From positions 2,232,001 to 2,296,000 of the forward strand of contig NC_089422.1 of assembly GCF_013426205.1 (NCBI RefSeq): a DNA stretch of 64,000 bases, in the 5' to 3' direction. Both the position numbers and the translations under genes were made by a program. The notes beneath the pieces were generated by a model, which made no database searches, was not told the DNA's origin, and saw only the letters and a list, made by a program, of their open reading frames with translations. Positions 11,434 to 23,146 of this stretch are shown one piece after another; within the stretch, counting starts at the first letter, position 1; every line of letters begins with the position of its first letter. The DNA comes from Metarhizium brunneum. Lineage: Eukaryota > Ascomycota > Sordariomycetes > Hypocreales > Clavicipitaceae.

Positions 11434-12884
11434 TCTTCGAATGTCCGTTTCCTCGGACGGGGACGTGGTAAGAGAAATCGTTGTCGAGGCAGCGTTAGGC
11501 GTCTGGGGCCTAACGCGCCTATGCAGAAGTCGGAAATATCAAGTGAGGGAGTTGAACGCCGAAGATGCTTGGGGCATGCGGCCTCCAACGCCATGTCCAG
11601 CCTGCTTTTGTAGCGGCACGCTGCAGAGGGGGATGATGTACGGCTATATGTTCAACATAGGTGCGATGGAGCTAGGTGTTTGGCCGATGCCACGCCGAAA
11701 ATGATTTTGTGTTTCAAGTAAAGGGTGGATATATTGACGTCTTGAATACAAGTCCCGATTCTGACCAGCTCAGTTGGAGCTTCTCAGAAAGCATCATCAC
11801 CGACCAAGAGCAAGTCGAGTGAAGCAATGCACAGGCCAACCTGTCGGAAGGACCGGCGTGGGGAAGAGAGGATAGGGCAAACTAATAGGCTGTGAGGGTC
11901 GGGTTTGGGGGTCTCTTTTGCGGGTTTGTCTAGCAATTAAGCCATTGATTGACCCGCTCACGCCCTGCACCTATAGAAAGACCAGCTAGCCTCCCGTGAC
12001 GGGCCAGACTTGCAGTGACGTGAAACAGACAGGCCCTTTGGCATTAGCGGAGGGGAGTTCTAGGCTGTGGCACGCCAAGCTTGGCGTAGTTGGTGGCTCC
12101 TTGCTAGTCTCCCCCAGATTCAAAACCTTTGGTGGTTGGCCCTTTGAACGTGTTGTTTCCCGCCACGAACGCCTGGGTGGTCAAGCCCAAAGTTTCAATG
12201 TTCGTGCTGGTGGGATCGCAGGCTCGTAGGCTTTTAGCTTGTGCCTCGTGAGAAGCAACGACGGGTGAAATTCCCCGGCTTGGCCACAATGTGTTCTCCC
12301 TCCGTTTTGAGAAAGGCGTCTATTTGTTTAACCGAAGTTCGCATAGGGAAAAATAGGTTTTGGAGCCGAGGTAAATAGCAGCCATGATGCGTGAAGCTTA
12401 TCTATGTCGTGAAGCGCTCTAGTGAGCGAATGTGGCGATAAAGCCGATCGTCGGAACATCCAGTATCCGAATAGAAAGACCTGTTCACCGCAGATGTGTG
12501 TCACAGTTGTGAAGGCAGCCGAAAGCGTGATTGTTCGTAAAACTACAAGGTTTGTTAGGCCTGCAGATTTCAATCAGTGTGCTGATATTCAGGATTTCTC
12601 AACCAGACATTGACGTACGTACGTGCATGTAACGAAGCAATACTCCCCATCACACGCCATACATATGCATCGGAAGTGAACCTTAGCATCATCGCTGAAA
12701 CAGATATTGATTGGCCAAAAGTACCAGGATCTTTAAGATCAGACTCGAGGGCCTCAGCAGACTTTCTCATCAGCAGCAAGCATTTAATGGCCGCTATTGC
12801 GCAGATACAGAACTGACCCTCGTGCAGCGCGGCAATGCTTATCCACAGGAAAGCACTGTTGAAATGCAGCAGACACGCCAGGGG

Positions 12885-13475
12885 TCATTTGCAAGCAAAG
12901 TAGTCTGGTTCCGGAGGAGTTGCATCATGATGTATGTTGCGGGTTTTACAGACATGGTTCATCAAGCGAACCAAATGAGAAGAAGCTGTAGTCCGGAACC
13001 TCCCAGCCCAGGATTGGAGTTGGGAAGTTTGGTAAAGACCTGCTCCTTCCCTCCTGGTCATTTGAGCCCAGGCTGCATACCTACCTAGGTAGGTAATCAT
13101 TGAGAAGGTTAATAACGATGAAGACGTCGCACCTTCCCTTTGCACTCTAAAGATGAAGCCGTGCAGCATCAACCTCCACAACATGAAACACATCACCTTC
13201 TCGCTACTCCTATGTTGGACGGCTGTTCCATCCATGACCATGGTCTTGTTCAACAAAGGTGTTATTCTGAGCGTAGCCCGTGGTTTCAACCTCTCGTAAA
13301 TGGAGCTACGGACTCTTGCAAACAGGTCCTCTGGCCGGATATCGAAACACTTGGCATCCAGAGCAGACGGCTGCGAGAAAATGCGGTCATTTCGCCCAAC
13401 CTCGTTCGTCAGTCTCACAATCTTCTCCATGGACGAAACAATGTGTCGGCCGTTGAATCGAGGCCACGCCCGCAT
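12885..13475 (-). CDS. Doubtful open reading frame, possible gene remnant
   Basis: An open frame of 196 codons on the minus strand, the longest in a gene-poor stretch. Its first half, from the ATG at about 13430, is protein-like: MEKIVRLTNEVGRNDRIFSQ, then ALDAKCFDIRPEDLFARV and LLNKTMVMDGTAVQHRS. Upstream, other frames contain short plausible runs such as LLCDFAPEIRRQLQKPGPVT (about 13660-13600), which cannot be joined without changing frame. This could be a spliced gene with poorly visible introns, a decayed copy, or chance. I do not recognise a family. Confidence 0.25.
   Translation of the reverse strand: MRAWPRFNGRHIVSSMEKIVRLTNEVGRNDRIFSQPSALDAKCFDIRPEDLFARVRSSIYERLKPRATLRITPLLNKTMVMDGTAVQHRSSEKVMCFMLWRLMLHGFIFRVQREGATSSSLLTFSMITYLGRYAAWAQMTRREGAGLYQTSQLQSWAGRFRTTASSHLVRLMNHVCKTRNIHHDATPPEPDYFACK
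13078..13095. repeat. 18-bp perfect palindrome TACCTACCTAGGTAGGTA
   Basis: The sequence TACCTACCTAGGTAGGTA equals its own reverse complement. A related imperfect copy (CTACCTACTAGGTAGG) lies about 1.6 kb away at about 14660. It is most simply a short low-complexity motif of fungal intergenic DNA. Confidence 0.85.
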
Positions 13476-15477
13476 ACGGAATGAATACCCTTGGGTCTTG
13501 GTTCGCTAGAGCTCCCCAGCTTAGGGTTGGGTTTGGGGCAAATGACAAAAACGTGGTCCACCGACACGCCCAAATCCACCTATTGTCTCACCAGCACGGG
13601 GAAAAGGTGACTGGTCCTGGTTTCTGGAGCTGCCGCCGAATTTCCGGAGCGAAATCACATAGCAAAGTGTTCGGCATGCATGACTTTGTTGCAGTAGTCT
13701 ACGAATGGAGAGGAAAACTCCGGAATCTCGCGTTTATACACATTGCACCCTGTGACGGCCCACTCTGCGCTGATTTGAGAAGCTTAGCAACGATGAGATA
13801 AGTTGATTGCGGCTGACATCTTTGCGGAAGAATGTATTTCGCAACCAGCTACGACGATAAGCTACTACTAGGTACGTCAGGGGCACAACGGCTGCTCAAT
13901 CCGCACCGCACACAACACCATACTCCGGTGGCCGCATATTTGTGCGCTTACATTAGAGCCACTTACCTTCAATCGGGGCCGTTGGCACACATACTTCTGT
14001 ATGCTCTGGTATCAAGACCACGACACGAAAGGCTACAGCAAAGGGCTAACAGACAGAGTTGCAGTGGCTCGAAGCAATTTGATGTGGACAACATCAGATA
14101 CCTACCACCGTAGTATCGTACAACCGCAGAAGTCAACCAAGCAGGTGGGATGTCTCCGAAATGGCATCAACAGTGCGTTGCCGTTTGACAGAAACGGCTA
14201 CCAGAATAGGCAACAGCCGCCGGTGCTTGGACTTGCGGAACTACCAGGAAATCGTTTGTACACAGACAACCGCCACGCCTTACATGGTCCAGGTTCCAAA
14301 GTTCCGATGCGCTTCGCGGACGTCTCATCCCACTGGAAATCTTTCAGACTAGTTGACTAGAGGTTTACATGTTGCTGTTACTACTAGCTTTGTCACAGAA
14401 AGTGTGGTACGCCGAGCAGTAACACGGATCCGACACCACGAAGCCTGACATTCAGCGGGTTAACCTCGCCACCACTACCAACACCAACCAAAAAGCAAGC
14501 CGACAACTATAAGCCACACATCTCTCGGTCATGCTTAGGGCATTGGGTTCTGCGGCCGGTAGTACGTGAGCCACGCTTTGACCGGCATTTACAACTTCCA
14601 TTGCTGACCAAGGCCAAGTCGGCCGATCTCAGCCCGAGAGGCAAATTGCCTGCCACCCTGCTACCTACTAGGTAGGCAAGCCATCATTAATCCTCAAAGT
14701 CGCGGTCAGAAAAGCCATTCATTCCCGAAGCAGAGTGTTCGCGCTTCTCGGCCAGCGCCTTGTGATAGATCATCTGGCATATGGCGATATCTCAGCCTCA
14801 AAGCACATGGCATGCCTGTCAAACTGTAGCTGTGCTACCGGGGACTGAGAGCGATCTCCGCGGGCTAATCTTCCATCATCTTGCCCGTCAGCCAGCCCGC
14901 GTCGCCCGTGACGGGCTTGTCAGACATGCATGCATTTACCGTCACCGTCTCCTGCAAATCTCATAAAGCCGGCGCTTGCCCGAGGGAAATTGCCTTGGGG
15001 TCCAATTAGTCGCCTTCTCATGCTGCCCAGAGCGCTTCGGGTTTATCCTGTTAAAACCCGTCTGCTTACCGTCGGCGTGGCTAATAACGTCTATCCTGCA
15101 ATGGAGAGTTTCATTGGCCTGTCTAACAACTGCATCCGCCGATCGCAATGCACCATCCGGGGAGGACTAAAACAAAAGCTTGCGGTGTTGCCATGATGGC
15201 AAATCTAGCCAAAGCAGCTAGCTGCCAGCGACTTCTCGTCCAACTTTCACCGTTCTCGAACAATTCTACCGGCATATGGAAGACGCCAGACCCGTGCGAG
15301 TACTAGTAGTATAGAATATTGCCCAAGGCGCTACCTTGCTTTGTGCGCTTACAACGGATGGTTGGGACGTGACAAGATATTGGTAAATTATTTGCCTTGC
15401 CAACCAACGCTCCCGTCGCATCTTTTGAGTTTCACGATCGTCTTTTCTGTTTCTCCTTTTCTTTTTTCGTCATTGTT

Positions 15478-15500
15478 GGTGGTGGTGGTGGTGGTGGTGG
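15478..15500. repeat. (GGT)n microsatellite
   Basis: About seven and a half GGT units in intergenic DNA, directly after a pyrimidine-rich stretch. Confidence 0.9.
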
Positions 15501-16608
15501 ATGGCACTGTTCTCAGTCATTCCATCGCTGGCTTTTTGAAGATCCATCCCGTGCGAAGACTGCAGTGTTCAGTGACTTGAATAGACGACTCCTTCTGACG
15601 GGAACCCATGACTTCTCACATGGTTCTGACATGGATCTCACATGACAAAAAGTCGTCAATCAACCGTGGCATCCACCGGAGCATGATACTATAGCCCCTT
15701 CCCTTACATTAAGTCTCCGATTCCTCCTTCGCAAACCTACACGATATTAGCCAACCGCCGAATGACCTCATGGATTGTTGATACTACCGACTTATCAGCT
15801 TCGTACATGATACTGCGTGTTTTTCACGCCAATCAGTCGCTCACGTTCAGTGCTAGTACCTGTTCCCCCAAAGAAAAGTCTTGGCGATGTATATTGGCTC
15901 GAAGGATTCAAATCTCATCTTGCATCAGTCTCACCGCATGTGTGAGATGACAAGTGAGACCCACGCGGGTGATCTGACAATCACGGCCGGTCCTTTTTTC
16001 GGCTCCTTTGCCACCGGTTTCAGGTATTTTGCTAGCTTTCCATAACGTGTTTTTTAATGGTATCAGGCTTTGTAGATTGCGGTTCATCTGTGGGGTCGAA
16101 GCGCGGACTTCACCGCGACATGACGTATCATATGGGTGGGTAGTGGGTGGTTGGGTAGGTGGGAAGTGGACTGCGATCCCTCCCAAGGCTTCATAATGAG
16201 TGACGTAAATGTATAATTGACAGGCGAGAGGGATCCGGCATGCAAGGGTTGGCGGTGATATTGCTTGATTGTGGGCTGGGAGATTATTATGGGGGGCGCT
16301 CCATGGGTACGAGTTGGATGGATGGATGGCTCTGGTATTCTCGCTGCACGTGTGCTCTTGTAAGATGGGCTTGCTTGACTCTTGAGAGGGTGAAGTCGAG
16401 AATGGACTTTTACTACAATCTGCGGTACGCAGTTGGAAGCAAAATGTGTTTAGTGGAATAATGTAAAATGGCCTAGAGAGAAAGTCCATGTCTATGTATG
16501 TATGTTACTTGGGATGTATACTTCCAACGCCTCACCCTATCTCAATGAGATCCCTCTCATCAAGAGCCGTATAATTTCACAAACGCTACAATCCAAGAGC
16601 GACAGCCG

Positions 16609-17406
16609 TCACGGCCAAAGCTCGGTTTCCCTCCACTCCGCCCCGTGCCCACGAAGTTCCAACGTGTAATTCCATCGCTGGCCCCTCTCCGGATTCGACA
16701 GATCAACCCTGTCCACCTCTTCCGGAACAATCACCAAAACTCTAAAGTTCTTCCGTGCAACTTCATCCTCCAGATCCTCAACGACTTGTCCTAGGCCAAG
16801 CCCCTCTCCAGGCACCTGCGTAATAGGGGTGCCAGGAGGCGGGTTTCGGAACGTGCCTCTCATGAAGGGGCTCAAGTTTCCAAACTGAGCAGTGAGTTCA
16901 CGACTCCAACTCCACTCCGCATCTCCGGCTTTACGCATATACGGTGCAAGAGCTTCTCTCGTAGACGACGCTTCGAGCGAGTCGATGTCAGGGCCAAGCA
17001 GGCAAGCGTGGCCTCTGAGACGCCATTGAGTCATGGAATCTGGAAACCAGAAGACGGCCTCGACGGCGCCGCCAATGCCAGAGGAGTCGCCGCCATTTGA
17101 TGCCGAGAATATTTCAGAAACCTTTTCCATGCGGGCGTCCGTGGTGATGGTTGGGAGATCGGTCTCGTACGAGGCAGGATTGAGTTGAGCCGGGTTCTTG
17201 GGATTTGGGGTCAGCGAGGCCCACATGCCTCTATACACGACTGTACGTGCCCTAGGAACGAACTGGGGTGGGCAGGATGATGATGATGATGGCGGCGATG
17301 CTGGATGGAGGGAGCTCAGTGTAAAGGTTGGCTGTTGCACCTGTTCAATGTGAGATAGGAAGGCAGCTCGCCAGGGAGCCGCCGGCACCGTGTTTTTGCC
17401 AGTCAT
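16609..17406 (-). CDS. Pyridoxamine 5'-phosphate oxidase-like FMN-binding protein
   Basis: A single-exon protein of 265 residues of the Pyridox_oxase_2 / Alr4036 type, a split-barrel flavin-binding fold. The start at 17406 (MTGKNTVPAAPWRAAFLSHI) puts the conserved APWR motif near the N-terminus as in relatives; the frame is open to another ATG at 17586, but those 60 residues look unlike the family. Seen further on are PRARTVVYRGMW (the FMN-binding strand), TITTDARMEKVSEI, and AVFWFPDSMTQWRLRGHA. The C-terminal NFRVLVIVPEEVDRVDLSNP and WNYTLELRG are also usual. Members bind FMN; the substrate is generally unknown, so true PNPO activity should not be assumed. Confidence 0.88.
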   Translation of the reverse strand: MTGKNTVPAAPWRAAFLSHIEQVQQPTFTLSSLHPASPPSSSSSCPPQFVPRARTVVYRGMWASLTPNPKNPAQLNPASYETDLPTITTDARMEKVSEIFSASNGGDSSGIGGAVEAVFWFPDSMTQWRLRGHACLLGPDIDSLEASSTREALAPYMRKAGDAEWSWSRELTAQFGNLSPFMRGTFRNPPPGTPITQVPGEGLGLGQVVEDLEDEVARKNFRVLVIVPEEVDRVDLSNPERGQRWNYTLELRGHGAEWRETELWP

Positions 17407-20367
17407 CTTACATGTACGCTGCAGTTGTTGACCCAGGCGTTGTAATCTTCCTACTGCCGGCCTCATGGATGGGTGTTGAGGTTGGAGCGGCGCCATCAAA
17501 CTGTCGGCGTCGGCGATTTTATTCTGTTGATGGAAGCGGCTGGCAGCTTGGCCAAGTGACCCCACCGGTGTGAGTTGATGATTCATTCATTTTATTGTAC
17601 CTGCAGAATTCGGCGTTGTCCTACGCCGTACTCTGTGTCAATTACTCAAGCACACACACTGCCAACAGAACGCTTCCGGGGGTGTGGGAGTTGGCCATGT
17701 CGTCCCTTGCCATTTAGAGGGCTGCGAGTTCGTTTCCTGTAGGATTCGCCTGAAAATCAGCATCGTCATTACTTATGCCCGCAGACCACCCTGTTGGTTC
17801 AGTGCTACCCTGGACCCGCAGAGCAACTGTCGGCGGCTGCTCTGTTCAGAATGTGTCAAAAACGGGGGAGCCAAGGCAGAAGGCAGTTCGATTTGCCAGT
17901 ATCCCAGTAGACACATTTATCGTAATGATATGCTGACGGCAATTAAGCATAAAATCGGACGATTTTCCGAAACGCGACTGCCGTTCTCCCCCGCAGTTTG
18001 AGGCCGCCCATTGCCAAGACAAAACGGCCCCCATCGACTACGATTTCAAACATGCTCTCGTCTCAATTTGGAAATGGCGCGGAGGGTTAAACGACCCGGA
18101 CAGCGACGGGGCTAGAAAAATAGAAACGACCATAGTTTTAGTTGCATCAACAGCACTATAAGGGTTTGTCTGAGTCAGATCCGAGGTCAATACCGAGCGG
18201 CCTGAAGGAGACTGCCATGTGGTATTGCGGCGGCGTCCTAAGCGGCGTCTAACCTGTGCCAAGATATTTTTAAAGTTCTTAGGGCTTCCACCGGCTATCG
18301 CTCCTACAATGGTGACATTTCAAGTGGAATCGGGTAAGCAGATTCCCGGCATGAAGAAGTGGAATTTAGCGTTTCACCGAGGCGGCGGACTGGGGATACC
18401 ACGGCGATATTGGAATGAGATTGGTCGTCAGCCAAGAAGACAACTGTCCATCTTTGCCTCTTTCCCGTGGGCACCGACTCAAGATTCGGCACTAGGAAGC
18501 CGCCAGTCGACAAGGAGTGTTTTTTTGCCCCAAGACTGGTCCGTGGCGGGTTGCTGCCTCGACTCATTTTGGTTTTGTACTTTGAAAGACATGTTTAGTA
18601 CAGCTGGCGGTAACAGTGCGAGAAAGAACACAAGCAAGAATAAAAACCGAAAAAAAATTGTAAAATGAGGATGTGCAACGGGCCACCACCAACATGGCCA
18701 CATGCCAACCGCCAGGGAGAGGACAAGCCATCGACATAAATTTGGCCGGTATAGCCCTGTGGATGCGACAAAAACGTGCCCTGCGCCCTGCTCGGGTGCG
18801 CGCCACCTTGCCAGCGGAGAGGCATGACGGCATCTCTGCAAATAGCAAGCCCAGATGGCACATTGGTGGTGGACTAATTTCGTTCCTTTCGGCTGATTGA
18901 CACCATGGTTGACTACCTTGTCAACCTGACCACGGCTGATGATGGGCCTTACCGGGGTCACGATGGCCATCGCGTGTTGAAAAAACGAGAGGTGAATGGG
19001 GCCAACGGTCAAGCTTGGCAGGGTGCTCTGCGCCGTCACAGGCCTCGCATTGGACCATCAAATGGGAAGCGTTTATGATATAGGCCTCATTATTGTACAA
19101 TAGCTCGATCGACTCAGCCGGGGGTGCTCCGTATCATGGGCGCCAAGCTGAACCCCGTTGCCGCTAGAAAATAAGGTCAGCGGAAATCTCCGGCATTATG
19201 GCAATTACTAGCCTTAGAGCGCTCGTACGGCAACAGGGTATTCTGCCCGAAGTCCGGAACACTACTTGGTAGCCCGTAGAGGTGGTACTCCGTAGGCGGC
19301 GTCTTGTGTATTGAGTGCTTGCCGGACGGCCGTGGTTTTTGGATGGCGGACGGAAGCTTGAAGCCGTCGGCGGTCCAGATGAAGCATTGATTGATGGCTG
19401 TAGACGTGCCGAGTGACTCGCTTGCGCATCTGGCAGCCTGTGCGCCTCTCTGCCTATTCTTACCTGCCCTACCGAAGCCAGCTAGGGTTGGCTGGGCTAT
19501 CTCTGCCGACGTTCCAGGCCCAGCCAGTGGCAGGTGCGGGGGGGTGGATTGGGTTTGACACCTTCCATAATTTTGCCCATAATCAAGACACGGAAGGAGC
19601 AAGCCAACAGGCGTCGAGAAGTCGGCAGAAGACCAGCAGGCCCGTCCCCCTCCACCTCCACCACACCAGACTCGACTCCATACAATAAGTTACTTGGTAC
19701 GGAGTACAGCGCTGTGCCCGTCTCCAGCCAAGCACTCCGTATTCCGTGCATGCGCAGATGCCATGCCCAGTGCTACAACTAAAAGTCACCAGTGTGACCC
19801 AAGGCAGGAGCGGTCCTGCACTGTCCCGGTCCATTGGCGCGAACTGCTCAAGTACCAGGTACCGAGTACATGCTACAAGTACTCCGTGCTCCATGCTCCA
19901 TGCTCCATGCCTCTGGGCTCTGGCTCCGTGCCAAGCCATGCTGTCGAATGGGTCAATTGCTCAACTGCTCAACTGCTCAAGTGGTCCATCGGTCCATCCT
20001 GAGTTCTCAGTCCAGTCGTGGATGGCGCAGGCGCCTCGACTTTGTTGCCAAAGTCTGGTCATGCCGACGCTCAGAGTGTCTTATTCCCCTTCTAGATTCA
20101 TTATTCTGCCCCCTCCCTCCGAAAGGCCCAAAGGTCGAGTCGGGTCTTGGTGCTTCCGCTTGCTGAGCAGCCTGGCAATTAATTCCCTTTGCATTCCCAA
20201 GCTGCCGCCCCCCCGTTCGTCGCTGCGTTATTCCCTGCGACCCAGACCGTTGAACCATTATTCCCGGCTTTTTGGCCTTGTTGGATCGCACCCCGAGCAA
20301 AGCTCTCAGCGCGCACCGCATAGCAACCTTGTTCAACATCACCGGCAGCTCTGTTGTAAGTCGACAG
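17407..20367. other. Divergent intergenic region upstream of the oxidase-like gene and the His-rich regulator
   Basis: A 3-kb gap between divergent starts with no supportable gene. The right half carries several TACGGAGTA/TACTCCGTA-type motifs (19123, 19277, 19698, 19723) and two small tandem arrays (about 19887-19910 and 19953-19984). The last few hundred bases are pyrimidine-rich and probably the 5' UTR of the Zn2Cys6 gene. A minus-strand open stretch at 18479-19039 was judged non-coding. Confidence 0.45.
19887..19984. repeat. Two short tandem arrays, CTCCATG and GCTCAACT units
   Basis: The first array repeats GCTCCAT three times (about 19888-19909). The second repeats TGCTCAAC about three times (about 19957-19980). 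Both lie in the upstream region of the Zn2Cys6 gene, close to TACTCCGTG-like motifs. Confidence 0.7.
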
Positions 20368-23146
20368 ATGGATATTTCGCGGCTGCAACAACACTCGTTG
20401 CACCGTCCTCCCATTGCCCATGGAAGGGACGTTGGTGCAGCGTCGCCCTTGGCCCTCAAACCGCATCTTGACTCTCCCACCGGCTTGCCCTCCCCGAATT
20501 CACTGGGCCACGGTCAGACTCTGACATATCCTCGCCATCCTGCTCCTCATGGCCATAACCACAGTCACGGCCAACCTCACGCCCATGCTCACGCCCATAC
20601 TCATCATGCTCATGCTCATGCTCATGTTCACGCCCACGGCCAGAGCCCCAGCCATAGCCATCACCATAGCCACAGTCACAGTCAAAGCAACGGCCATGGT
20701 CATGATGAGAGTGTCGACTATCGGGAATTGAGCGACGAGAGATCCCCCGTCAATGGTGAAGAGCCTCCCAAGAAGAAACAGAAACGAAACAAGCCGACCT
20801 TGTCATGCCATGAGTGTGTTGAGCGAAAGACAAAGGTTCGTTAAACCCCCTCCCCAAAACAGTCTTTATTAGATGAGAGAGTTTGGTGGTCTTGTCCATT
20901 TGCTCAATATTCAAGCCGAATCTTCATCTTCATCACCCAGAATCTCCCCCCTGATGAGTCTTCAACCTTTTATTTGTTTTCCCATGCGATCTTCTGCGAT
21001 GGGCCATGCGAGATTCGTCACCTGGTAGACAGCACATCTGCAGCGTTGCACAACATTCCCTTTGGCCTCAACCTCGCCTATTTACCTGTGTGACGCGATT
21101 CAATCAGTGGATGTGAACTTTTTCCAAAGGCAGGCAGCTCATTTCGATGGTACCTGGCTTGAAAATTCAACTCCTCTGGCGCATAGTGTTGTTTTCGTTG
21201 CACTGTTTTGGCCGTCTTTTGGGGCAAAGTAGCTGATGCTTCTCCTACAGTGTGACCGTGGACGACCTCATTGTCTTGCATGTAAGTCTAGACAATTCCG
21301 AAAGCAAGGTAAACTCTGCAAAAGCCATGGCTAATGACAACACAAGGCATAAAGAGACAGACGGAATGTCGATATGCACACGTCGCAAACCTATTGGAGT
21401 GAGCTATAGACGCCCGCCCCCCTTTTCACACAGGAAAGCTAATCTTCTGCAGGGAAACCTCGAGATCGGCTGCCAATGGGCGCCGCATGACAAGACCGCC
21501 CAAGAAAAAAAATGTCCCTGATGGGCCTGCTACCATTCCTAATATTGCCGACAGAGGCGCAATCAACGACCATGAAGGTTCATCTCGTGGTGCAGCGGCT
21601 CTCTCCATAGGCTTACTATCCCATGTTCCTTATTCCGTTACCAAGGCCAGCAATGTCTTTGGCATTGGGTCTGAGCATCCATTTGCCAACTACTGGACGT
21701 GCGAAGGAGGATTACCAGAAGTCATCTCTGTTCTACCGGACAAAGCTCAAGCCGACAGTCTTGTTGCTCGGTACTTCGAATGCGTGGACCCCGTGTACCC
21801 GATGATTCACCGTCAAACTTTTTATGCCGACTATGAGCACTTCTGGCGCATGAAAACCGACGAGCGAAATAAAATGGACCCATCTTTCATTGCCTTGATC
21901 TTTGTTATTCTGGCCCTCGGTACGCAGTTCGTCTCGTCTACGACACCCAAAGATCGCAAGCAGACTGCCGAGTTTTACGCGTCCGCCTCGAACCAAGCTC
22001 TCCGCATGTTTTCGTACCTAAGTTCTGCATCAATACGGTCTATACAGGCCATGGTGCTTATAACTTACTTTCTCATCAATGATAATCACGCGTCTGATGG
22101 CTGGGCTTTTGCTGGCATCTTGATTAGACAAGCATACGCCATGGGTTTGCATCGTGATCCAAATATCGGTAAGATGATCTCGTTTAATTCCATTTCTCCA
22201 GATTTCCCCTCCAATTTGATATCACTTGTCCGAGAGAGAAAAAAATGGGGTTGACGCGGGTTATTCTCTGTACAGTAACACCCAATGCCAATCCTTTCGA
22301 AAAACAGCAGCGGCGAAAAGTGTGGCAGGCCGTTCTTTTACAGGACACATTCTTGACTGTCCTTTTATCCTTGCCGCCTTCAGCCACCCACACAGATGTT
22401 TCTGTCGACGATTTGCTGGACGACAGTTCATCTATTGCGAGCAGCGATCCGACGGACACGGCCTATATCAGGGGATCGTGGATGCTGGCCAATCTGGTCC
22501 AGGAAACCATTTGTTCCCCTCGGTCATTGGATGTGCCTATCTGTACAACAGTGCGGCATAAATCCAAACTAGTGGCGGACTTTCGGGCAGTGTATCGGTC
22601 ATTCCCCGATATTTTTCGATCCTGGGACACGGATAGTCTGACTGCGGTGGCAAGCACCAACAAGCGCATTGTGCGACAAACCTTATTCTTGACCAGCAAC
22701 TATTTCCATAACCTGATGCTGGTGCATGCGTCAGAAAGCCCAGATGTGCCAGTCAACGTTCGAGGGACTCTGGAAGCAGCTCACGATGCTATTAGTGCTT
22801 TCTTCTTGATGTTTAGTCTATTGGAATCAGAAGCCCGAGTATGGTGGGTTTTTAATCACCGAGCATTCTTAGAAGCACTCTGCATCGCCAATGTGTTACG
22901 AGAAACAGCGAAAGATGCAGCGGGGAAAGACATGTTAGCCAGAGACCCCCTATTTGTGAGAGCCAGAACTGATATCAGTAAGTGAGAAGCGCAAGCGAGG
23001 CTGCATTAGATATTGTGAAAGACGGCTAATAGGGCTATGCAGCGCGAATGATTCAAATTATGGAGCTCATTGGCTCGAATAACGATGTTGCGAGAACGCG
23101 GGTTCAGATCTTGAGCGAGTTTCTGGAGGACACTGACACGGCATAG
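20368..23146 (+). CDS. Zn2Cys6 transcription factor with fungal_trans domain and histidine-rich N-terminal tract
   Basis: A nuclear regulator of 690 residues in six exons (20368-20835, 21251-21281, 21347-21398, 21453-22168, 22276-22977, 23043-23146); all phases fit. The start is the first in-frame ATG (MDISRLQQHSLHRPP). Residues 57-112 hold 24 histidines, mostly as alternating HA, HS and HG pairs. A basic nuclear-localisation-like run PPKKKQKRNKP (about 133-143) precedes the binuclear zinc cluster, with Cys 147, 150, 157, 164, 167 and 174, whose coding is split over three exons. The fungal-specific regulatory domain begins around SLVARYFECVDPVYPMIHRQ and includes GWAFAGILIRQAYAMGLHRD. The target genes are unknown. 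The His tract could bind zinc or other metals, but that is inference. Confidence 0.93.

Larger units (their letters stand above)
11434..16608. other. Gene-poor 5.2-kb region
   Basis: No gene can be supported with confidence here. It contains a minus-strand open stretch at 12885-13475 (listed separately), an 18-bp palindrome at 13078-13095, a related CTACCTACTAGGTAGG at about 14660, and a (GGT)n run at 15478-15500. Many short frames are present but none has a recognisable domain or consistent splice structure. Confidence 0.5.

Noticed and set aside
15908..16489. Minus-strand open frame of 193 codons
   Set aside because: Composition is like translated non-coding DNA (many Ser, Pro, Thr, His, no coherent segments); no domain or splice structure was found.
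18479..19039. Minus-strand open frame of 186 codons with a hydrophobic stretch
   Set aside because: The hydrophobic run comes from low-complexity T-rich DNA; no recognisable motif, and nearby frames are equally open.
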